A stretch of 38,173 nt of DNA. It comes from Altibacter sp. (GTDB taxonomy: Bacteria; Bacteroidota; Bacteroidia; Flavobacteriales; Flavobacteriaceae). The notes beneath the pieces were generated by a model that was given only the letters and a program-made list of their open reading frames with translations, made no database searches and had not been told where the DNA came from. Each line of letters begins with the position of its first letter. Positions within the stretch are counted from its first letter, which is position 1. A program made the position numbers and the translations under genes. Shown piece by piece: positions 32,474 through 38,173 of this stretch. The stretch spans positions 1-38,173 of the forward strand of contig NZTP01000073.1 of assembly GCA_002696485.1 (NCBI GenBank), given 5' to 3'.

Positions 32474-33412
32474 TTAGAAGTTATAGACGACCTCTAGATT
32501 GTAGTCTTTTAACGCTTTTCTTGCTTTATCGATATCTTCGGTAAAACCCAACATATAACCCCCGCCACCGCTACCGCAGAGTTTTAAATAATACGCATTG
32601 GTCTCGATCCCTTTTTTCCACAAAGCATGGAATTGCTTTGGTATCATAGGCTTAAAATTATCCAAGACCACCTTAGAAAGTTGCTTGATATTTCCAAACA
32701 ACGACTTTACATCGCCTTGTAAAAAATCTTCAACGCACGCATCGGTATGTTTTACGAACTGATCCTTCAGCATGTTCCTGAAACCTTCTTGCTTCATATT
32801 TTCCATGAAGATCTGTACCATTGGAGCTGTCTCTCCTGTTGAGCCGCTGTCCAACAAGAATACTGCTCCTTTACCGTTTTCGGTCTGCGATGGGATCCCT
32901 GCCGGTTCAATACTATCTTGAGAATTAATGAGAATAGGTAAACTTAGGTAACTGTTTAAGGGGTCTAGACCCGAAGATTTTCCATGAAAAAAGGATTCCA
33001 TTTCAGAAAATATACCTTTTAATTGCAACAATTTTTCACGGGTTAAATTTTCCAATACCGTTATTTTTTCAAAGGCATATTTATCGTAAATCGCAGCTAC
33101 CAAAGCGCCACTACTACCTACACCATAGCCTTGAGGGATGCTAGAATCAAAATACAATCCCTTGGCCACATCTTCTTGTAATGCTTCGATATCAAAAGTG
33201 ACCAAATTTGGTTTTTCCTCTTGCAACTTTGCCAAATAGTCTGTAAATCGTTTTAAACTCTGATTGGACCCATGAGTCGCAACCGTTTTGCTCTCGTCGA
33301 TCTTTAATGCTCCCTTGTAAAAGTTATAGGGTATAGACAATCCTTTGGAATCTTTAATAATTCCGTATTCGCCAAACAGTAGAATCTTAGAGTAAAAAAG
33401 GGGACCGCGCAT
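32474..33412 (-). CDS. Mevalonate kinase-like GHMP kinase
   Basis: A 312-residue GHMP kinase. The ATP-binding loop GYGVGSSGALVA (95-106), the mid motif HGKSSGLDPLNSY and the C-terminal CGSGGGGYMLGF are the three GHMP motifs. It lies next to the UbiA gene and one gene away from diphosphomevalonate decarboxylase, pointing to mevalonate kinase. A phosphomevalonate kinase role is possible. The promoter element TATCTTTG on the minus strand (33482-33475) lies 62 bases upstream of the ATG. Confidence 0.88.
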   Translation of the reverse strand: MRGPLFYSKILLFGEYGIIKDSKGLSIPYNFYKGALKIDESKTVATHGSNQSLKRFTDYLAKLQEEKPNLVTFDIEALQEDVAKGLYFDSSIPQGYGVGSSGALVAAIYDKYAFEKITVLENLTREKLLQLKGIFSEMESFFHGKSSGLDPLNSYLSLPILINSQDSIEPAGIPSQTENGKGAVFLLDSGSTGETAPMVQIFMENMKQEGFRNMLKDQFVKHTDACVEDFLQGDVKSLFGNIKQLSKVVLDNFKPMIPKQFHALWKKGIETNAYYLKLCGSGGGGYMLGFTEDIDKARKALKDYNLEVVYNF

Positions 33413-33474
33413 AAGTTTAAATACAATGGTTTGTTAAAAATACACTTTTTAACATTATAAAACGAAATTTGGCG

Positions 33475-33482
33475 CAAAGATA
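33475..33482 (-). promoter_or_regulatory. -7 promoter element for the mevalonate kinase-like gene
   Basis: Minus-strand TATCTTTG is an exact TAnnTTTG match. It lies in the 161-bp divergent region between this gene and the type IX secreted protein gene. Confidence 0.5.
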
Positions 33483-33573
33483 TACCTTCCAACCATACAT
33501 TTGAGGAAACATTCGCTAAATATATCTTAATAAACAGCTATTTAGTATCTTACAAAGACAAAATTGCAGTGTA

Positions 33574-34953
33574 ATGAATAAAACCTACTATATCCTTCTT
33601 ATGGTGCTTTTCAGCACTACTTCTTTACTCTTAGCACAAACACATACTTGGACCGGTAACGGCGGCAGCGAAGATTGGTTCAATTCAGCGAATTGGGACG
33701 TGGGAAGCATCCCCGATGCCGGAAGTGATGTGTTTATACCCGATGGCTTTATTGCAGAGATCGTCACCAATGCTGCTTCGGCAAATACCATCGCCTTAGA
33801 AGGTACCGCCAATCTGCTCCTCGCCAATGATCTTTTGATCATGGACCGGATTGAAATTTCTTTGCTGTCTGTTTTTATCTTCCAATCGGGTGTACTTTCG
33901 GGTACAGGAAGTAGCATCGAGAATTACGGCCTGCTGTTACTTGAAAGTACGAATGCCAGAACTTTCAACGGCATCACCGTCAACAATTATAAAGAACTTC
34001 GTGTCGATAACACCAATCAAACTGAAGTTACCAATGGAACGATCATCAATAATAGCGCCAATGGCCTTATTAACATCTTTGGATCTGGCGGATTCTTACC
34101 CTTGGGAGGGACAGTGACCATCAATAACGACGGACTTATTAGAAAGAGAGCGAGTGGAAACACTCCCGAAAACTTCTATCTCATCACAGCCATTACCAAT
34201 AACGGTATTATGGAGGTCGAAGCAAATCAAACGCTGTTGTTGCTCGACGGCTCCTCTAATTTTACAAATACCGACACCGGGATCCTCCGGGGTTTCGGCG
34301 TGTTTGACATCACGACCAATTTCATAAATAACGGGACGATCGTCCCGGGAAATACAACAAATGCAGGCATCTTAGAGGTGATCAACAATTTCGATTGTCC
34401 GCCTAACGCTACCATCGAATTCGATCTTTTTGGTCCTCCCCCTGAAATGTACGATCGAGTTTCGATCACCGGCGCACCCCATATTGAAGGTGCGCTAACC
34501 GTTAATTTACACTATGTGCCCGAAATTGGTGATGAGTATACGGTACTTACCTCAACGAATACCATGACCTGCGACCTACCTGATTTTATATCGACTACCT
34601 ACAATGGAGTCCTATATCGTTTTGTAGTCTTTTGCAACTCAAACAACGTGACCTTGCGTATGATAGAGAGCACATTGAGCGCTTCTGAAATAGCTTCGGA
34701 AGGGGTTGCGTTCACCGTGTATCCTAATCCTAGTACTCATTACCTTACCGTGGCTATCCCTGAAATATATGCAAATTCCTCTTCCGAAGCATCCGTCACC
34801 ATTTTAAACAGTCTCGGAAAAATTCACGATCGATTGCCCGTTCCTTCAGAAACGATAACCATAGACACCTCTGCTTATAGCAGCGGACTTTATTTCGTGC
34901 AGTATCATGACGGAAAACGCATTTTAGGGATACAAAAATTCTTGGTCGAATAA
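33574..34953 (+). CDS. Type IX secreted protein with C-terminal sorting domain
   Basis: A 459-residue exported protein: signal peptide (1-21), an N-terminal TWTGNGGSEDWFNSANWD segment, then long Asn/Thr/Gly-rich beta-helix-like strands (repeated NNGTI/NNGLI/NNGIM patterns) and a C-terminal type IX sorting domain (FTVYPNPSTHYLTV, LGKIHDRLPV, SSGLYFVQYHDGKR). Such proteins are surface-attached or secreted. It is inverted relative to the mevalonate genes that flank it, and converges with mvaD leaving one base between stops. Function unknown; adhesin-like. Confidence 0.9.
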   Translation: MNKTYYILLMVLFSTTSLLLAQTHTWTGNGGSEDWFNSANWDVGSIPDAGSDVFIPDGFIAEIVTNAASANTIALEGTANLLLANDLLIMDRIEISLLSVFIFQSGVLSGTGSSIENYGLLLLESTNARTFNGITVNNYKELRVDNTNQTEVTNGTIINNSANGLINIFGSGGFLPLGGTVTINNDGLIRKRASGNTPENFYLITAITNNGIMEVEANQTLLLLDGSSNFTNTDTGILRGFGVFDITTNFINNGTIVPGNTTNAGILEVINNFDCPPNATIEFDLFGPPPEMYDRVSITGAPHIEGALTVNLHYVPEIGDEYTVLTSTNTMTCDLPDFISTTYNGVLYRFVVFCNSNNVTLRMIESTLSASEIASEGVAFTVYPNPSTHYLTVAIPEIYANSSSEASVTILNSLGKIHDRLPVPSETITIDTSAYSSGLYFVQYHDGKRILGIQKFLVE

Positions 34954-34954
34954 A

Positions 34955-36031
34955 TTATAATGGGAGCGCACCACTTCCGGTTTGATCGATGATAAACGCA
35001 CCATCCTTGCAATACACGGTAAGCTCATCTTCAATGAAGGTTTGGATCTTCTCCTTTTCGGCAATGGGATAAAGTACATGAACATTGGCGCCGGCATCGA
35101 GGGTAAAACATACCGAGGTGCCGCTTCTCTTTCTGAAAGCCCAGATACGATTGATGATTTCAAGGGTATTCGGCTTCATTAGAATGAAATAAGGTCGCGA
35201 GGTCATCATCATGGCATGAAGCGACAGGGCTTCACTTTCCACAATTTGAATGAATTCCGAAAGATCCCCTGTCTCCAAAACCGGGATCAAGGCAGAAAGA
35301 TTAGCATTTGCCTTTTCGAAACGTTGTCTGGCAAAGGGATGACCGTGCATGAGATCGTGACCCAACGTGCTGCTTACCTGCTTTTCCCCTTTATCTACTA
35401 ACAAGATCGTATCCTGAAAATTCTGAAAGACCGGATGTATCGTGTATGGATAAGGAACCCCAAACAAATTCGAACTACCTTCTATCTTTGCATGCTTTCC
35501 CCATACTACCAAGGGCCCTTCAATACTTCTGCTTGCGCTTCCGGAACCTAATCGTGCTAAGAAAGAGGCTTTCCGGGTAGCATAGGCGTGATCCATTTGT
35601 GGATCCATTTGCTGCTCCATACGTACCAGACACAGCGCAAGAGCGCCCATACCACTGGCCGAAGAGGCAATGCCGCTACTGTGAGGAAAACTGTTGGAAG
35701 TATGAATGGTAAAAGAGAATTTATTCAAAAAAGGAACATATTGCTCAATACGCTCAAAGAACTTTAAGATCTTAGGTTCAAATGCAGGCGCCGGCAGATC
35801 ATCCAAAAAAACCGAAAATTCAAATCCTTCCGATTCCTTTTTTTGAAAGGAAAGCGTTGTTTTTGTATGACAATTGGAAAGGGTAAAACTCACCGAAGCG
35901 TTTTCCGGCAATTGTTCTCCATACTTTCCCCAGTATTTTACAAGTGCAATGTTGCTGGGAGCAATGCAGGAAACAGCATCACTTTCGATGGTTTTTGGAT
36001 AGGCCCGTGCAATAAAATCCTCTTCGGTCAT
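34955..36031 (-). CDS. mvaD: Diphosphomevalonate decarboxylase
   Basis: A 358-residue GHMP-superfamily enzyme: SNIALVKYWGK (26-36) and SSGIASSASG (118-127) are the signature MVD motifs, with the Asp of CFTLDAGANVH near the active site. It decarboxylates diphosphomevalonate to isopentenyl diphosphate. It is the most upstream gene of the minus-strand isoprenoid set and has its own -7 element at 36052-36059. A type IX protein gene lies between it and the mevalonate kinase-like gene. Confidence 0.94.
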   Translation of the reverse strand: MTEEDFIARAYPKTIESDAVSCIAPSNIALVKYWGKYGEQLPENASVSFTLSNCHTKTTLSFQKKESEGFEFSVFLDDLPAPAFEPKILKFFERIEQYVPFLNKFSFTIHTSNSFPHSSGIASSASGMGALALCLVRMEQQMDPQMDHAYATRKASFLARLGSGSASRSIEGPLVVWGKHAKIEGSSNLFGVPYPYTIHPVFQNFQDTILLVDKGEKQVSSTLGHDLMHGHPFARQRFEKANANLSALIPVLETGDLSEFIQIVESEALSLHAMMMTSRPYFILMKPNTLEIINRIWAFRKRSGTSVCFTLDAGANVHVLYPIAEKEKIQTFIEDELTVYCKDGAFIIDQTGSGALPL

Positions 36032-36051
36032 GATGTATGTCGATTCAAAAA

Positions 36052-36059
36052 CAAAAATA
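36052..36059 (-). promoter_or_regulatory. -7 promoter element for mvaD
   Basis: Minus-strand TATTTTTG is an exact TAnnTTTG match, ending 20 bases before the ATG at 36031. Confidence 0.45.
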
Positions 36060-36189
36060 AACTTCTTTTTTAGTTCTGTGATGACATTTTAAAAAACATT
36101 CGATGAGGGAGTAGACTATCCATTTGACGTCGATCCCCACCATACGCAATTAAAACGAATGGTAGAATGACCAAAAAAAGCCGCTTTAA

Positions 36190-36318
36190 ATGAAAAAAAC
36201 ATCACTACTTCTTTTAATTTTCTCAACATCGTGGACATTATTTTCCCAAGCCTCTATTAATACTACAAATAAAAATGAAGGTAACGTTCATCTCACGCTA
36301 TACATAAATAAACACTAA
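36190..36318 (+). CDS. Very short ORF: signal peptide followed by about 20 residues
   Basis: A 42-codon frame reading MKKTSLLLLIFSTSWTLFSQ followed by a short polar tail ending in a stop at 36316-36318. The N-terminus is a well-formed signal peptide with an SQ-type cleavage site like its neighbours. It ends 11 bases before the ATG of the propeller gene. It could be a tiny secreted peptide, a leader gene or the 5' remnant of a truncated secreted protein. The remaining intergenic DNA (36060-36189) shows nothing I can identify. Confidence 0.4.
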   Translation: MKKTSLLLLIFSTSWTLFSQASINTTNKNEGNVHLTLYINKH

Positions 36319-36329
36319 ACCATAAGATC

Positions 36330-37919
36330 ATGAAAACAACACTTACCCTGTACGCACTCCTTTTAAACGTAACAATCTTATTGTCCCAAGACCCAGCCAT
36401 CCAATGGCAGAATACCATAGGAGGTAGTAACGGGGACTTTATGACCGCTTTTGAAGCCACGGCAGATGGCGGATATATTATGGGCGGCTACTCCGATTCT
36501 AACATTTCCGGCGACAAGACCGAAAATTCCAACGGGGCCTTCGACCTTTGGATCGTTAAGATCGATGCTTCAGGCGACATCACTTGGCAGAATACTATTG
36601 GAGGAAGTGGAGACGACTATCTGCTTTCCATTCAACAAACTACAGATGGAGGCTATATTGTTGGTGCCGGCTCCGACTCGAACATTTCGGGAGACAAGAC
36701 GGAGAATTCACGCGGCGGATTGGATTATTGGATCTTGAAACTGGACAACACAGGGGCTATTTCTTGGCAAAAGACCTATGGCGGCGATATGCCCGATTTC
36801 GATACTTACGTGATAGAGACTTCCGACGGTGGCTACTTTGTGGGTGGCTATTCGGATAGCGGTGTGAACGGCGATAAAACAGATCCCTCCAACGGTCAAA
36901 GAGATTATTGGGCGCTGAAACTGAACAGTACCGGTGCGATCGTTTGGCAAAACAGCATTGGCGGAAGCATGGTGGAACGTCCTCAGGCAGTGTTGCAAAC
37001 AGCAGATGGAGGATACCTACTGGGTGGTTTTTCCAATTCACCGGTCTCAGGAGATAAAACAGAACCAAGCCAAGGAGGAAATGATTATTGGATCGTTAAG
37101 TTGGATGCCAGCGGAAATATACAATGGCAAAACACTATTGGCGGAAACGACAGTGATGTGTTTCGGGACATTACTGCCACCGCAGATGGCGGATATATTT
37201 TAGCGGGCTATTCAAAATCGAATATCTCCGGTGATAAAACGGAAGATTCACAGGGTGATTTCGACTATTGGATCCTGAAGATCAACAGCACAGGTACGAT
37301 CTTATGGCAAAATACCATTGGAGGGAGCGGAATCGACTATCCGCGGGATGTTAAAGAACTTCAAGACGGAAACATTATGGTAGCGGGTTGGAGCAACAGC
37401 AATATTTCCGGCGACAAGACCGAAGCCTCCAATGGAGGCTATGATTTCTGGTTGGTGAAGATGACCGGCCTCGGTGCTTTGACCTCACAAAATTCCATAG
37501 GGGGAAGCAATGATGAGTCCGGCCCCTACTTAGTGGAACTGGCAAGCGGTGACTTTGTTATGGCCTGCTCATCAGACTCCAACACTTCGGGGGATAAAGC
37601 AGATAATAGTGAAGGCTTGGATGATTATTGGGTATTTAAGACTTCCCCAAACATTCTTGGCATTTCTGAAACCGGAAACAGTTTTACCGTTGCCGTATTT
37701 CCAAATCCAACATCGGGTGTGACCACTTTAGCACTGGACTCCTTTTATTCTGAAGTGAATGTTACCATCTCAAACAGCTTGGGACAACTAATTGACACCT
37801 TACATTTAAAGAATGTACAACAAGTAGCTGTTACGCTACCCGAAAGTAGCGGCCTTTATTTCGTGTCTGTGAGCACCTCTAAAGGTCAATCTGAAACCTT
37901 AAAAATCCTGAAATACTAA
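36330..37919 (+). CDS. Type IX secreted protein with seven 60-residue propeller repeats
   Basis: A 529-residue secreted protein. A signal peptide (1-19) is followed by seven repeats of exactly 60 residues (23-442). Each repeat begins WQNTIGGS-like, carries a DGGY(I/F/L) motif near position 25 and SDSNISGDKTE near 34-43, and ends DYWI(V/L)K(L/I)D. Seven equal repeats suggest a seven-bladed beta-propeller. A type IX sorting domain follows (VAVFPNPTSGV, ISNSLGQLIDTL, SSGLYFVSVS). Its stop overlaps that of the partial gene at the right edge by 4 bases. Confidence 0.92.
   Translation: MKTTLTLYALLLNVTILLSQDPAIQWQNTIGGSNGDFMTAFEATADGGYIMGGYSDSNISGDKTENSNGAFDLWIVKIDASGDITWQNTIGGSGDDYLLSIQQTTDGGYIVGAGSDSNISGDKTENSRGGLDYWILKLDNTGAISWQKTYGGDMPDFDTYVIETSDGGYFVGGYSDSGVNGDKTDPSNGQRDYWALKLNSTGAIVWQNSIGGSMVERPQAVLQTADGGYLLGGFSNSPVSGDKTEPSQGGNDYWIVKLDASGNIQWQNTIGGNDSDVFRDITATADGGYILAGYSKSNISGDKTEDSQGDFDYWILKINSTGTILWQNTIGGSGIDYPRDVKELQDGNIMVAGWSNSNISGDKTEASNGGYDFWLVKMTGLGALTSQNSIGGSNDESGPYLVELASGDFVMACSSDSNTSGDKADNSEGLDDYWVFKTSPNILGISETGNSFTVAVFPNPTSGVTTLALDSFYSEVNVTISNSLGQLIDTLHLKNVQQVAVTLPESSGLYFVSVSTSKGQSETLKILKY
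36396..37655 (+). repeat. Seven tandem 180-bp coding repeats
   Basis: Seven units of 180 bp encode the 60-residue blades. Conserved strings such as ATTGGCGG/ATAGGAGG and TCCGGCGACAAGAC recur at each period. Units 1, 2, 5 and 6 are the most alike. Confidence 0.85.
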
Positions 37920-38173
37920 CTAACCAAGGATAAGAGTTTTGCCATTGTCCGATAGTTTCGGGCAGTGGCAATAACTTTTAATTTACGTTCAAAAAAATTA
38001 GAATCGCATGCGGCATTCCTGTAACCGTTTTCGGCAACATAGTATACGCAAGCACTCGTAATGACAAATGTTTCATCGGGAAATTGAATTGCTTGTGTGT
38101 TTTCAATATTTTCTAGTAGCGGTTTGCGATCCAACAAAATAAAGTAGCTATTATCCTTTTCAGCTTCGGAAAA
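37916..38173 (-). CDS. Unrecognised protein, N-terminus cut by window edge
   Basis: The 85 C-terminal residues are visible; the frame is open to the right edge and no in-frame ATG is present in the visible part. The sequence contains SYFILLDRKPLLENIENTQ, QFPDETFVITSACVYYVAENG and the basic KLKVIATARNYRTMAKLL. I do not recognise the family. Its stop overlaps the stop of the convergent propeller gene by 4 bases. Confidence 0.6.
   Translation of the reverse strand, partial: FSEAEKDNSYFILLDRKPLLENIENTQAIQFPDETFVITSACVYYVAENGYRNAACDSNFFERKLKVIATARNYRTMAKLLSLVS

Overview
The window looks like chromosomal DNA of a marine or aquatic Flavobacteriaceae bacterium (Bacteroidota). Evidence: promoters of the Bacteroidota type (-7 element TAnnTTTG), two proteins with type IX secretion C-terminal sorting domains, an arginine decarboxylase / agmatinase / deoxyhypusine-synthase-like polyamine operon, mevalonate-pathway genes, a UbiA-type prenyltransferase of the archaeal-lipid family, many short lipoproteins and AT-rich intergenic DNA. 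No plasmid, phage or insertion-sequence genes were seen.

Layout. 1-2945: a beta-barrel outer membrane protein (cut by the left edge) and type III pantothenate kinase on the minus strand, then tRNA-Phe(GAA) with promoter and terminator. The last 17 nt of the tRNA are repeated about 118 bp downstream. A DUF481 outer membrane protein follows. 3055-16639: a large arsenosugar biosynthesis region holding a carboxymuconolactone-decarboxylase-like protein, the radical SAM enzyme ArsS, an exported rhodanese, a TIGR04282 transferase, a purine nucleoside phosphorylase, the arsenite methyltransferase ArsM, a PiT phosphate transporter, a sterol-desaturase-like membrane hydroxylase, a DUF547 lipoprotein, a TIGR04283 glycosyltransferase, a hemerythrin, a glycosidase-like lipoprotein, a second DUF547 protein, and a flavoprotein plus NapH-like Fe-S membrane protein pair. 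16636-23647: PD40/TolB-like lipoproteins, a secreted M28 peptidase and three glycosyltransferases (a soluble GT2, a membrane processive GT2, and a polytopic GT-C type), suggesting a lipid-linked glycan module. 23644-29253 (minus): a polyamine operon (speA, speB, DHS-like synthase, GNAT-nitrilase fusion, small acidic protein, VOC protein). 29594-36031 (mostly minus): an RsuA/RluB-type pseudouridine synthase lacking the usual catalytic Asp, a nitrilase, a UbiA prenyltransferase, a mevalonate kinase-like protein and diphosphomevalonate decarboxylase, with a type IX secreted protein gene sitting inverted between the last two. 36190-37919: a tiny signal-peptide ORF and a predicted seven-bladed propeller protein exported by the type IX system. 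The right edge cuts an unrecognised minus-strand gene.

How it fits together. ArsM would methylate As(III) to a dimethylated arsenical. ArsS would attach the 5'-deoxyadenosyl group from SAM. The phosphorylase is positioned to cleave the nucleoside. The TIGR04282/04283 transferases would glycosylate the arsenoribose. The membrane hydroxylase, the Fe-S/flavoprotein pair, the DUF547 proteins, the glycosidase-like lipoprotein and the downstream glycosyltransferases could extend this toward an envelope or lipid-linked arsenosugar. The first steps rest on named families; the extension is inference. The most noteworthy signals are this extended cluster, a perfectly symmetric divergent promoter at 21119-21142, five convergent gene pairs overlapping by exactly 4 nt, the catalytic-Asp-to-Gly pseudouridine synthase, the tRNA 3'-end repeat, and an unexplained intergenic block at 29254-29593.
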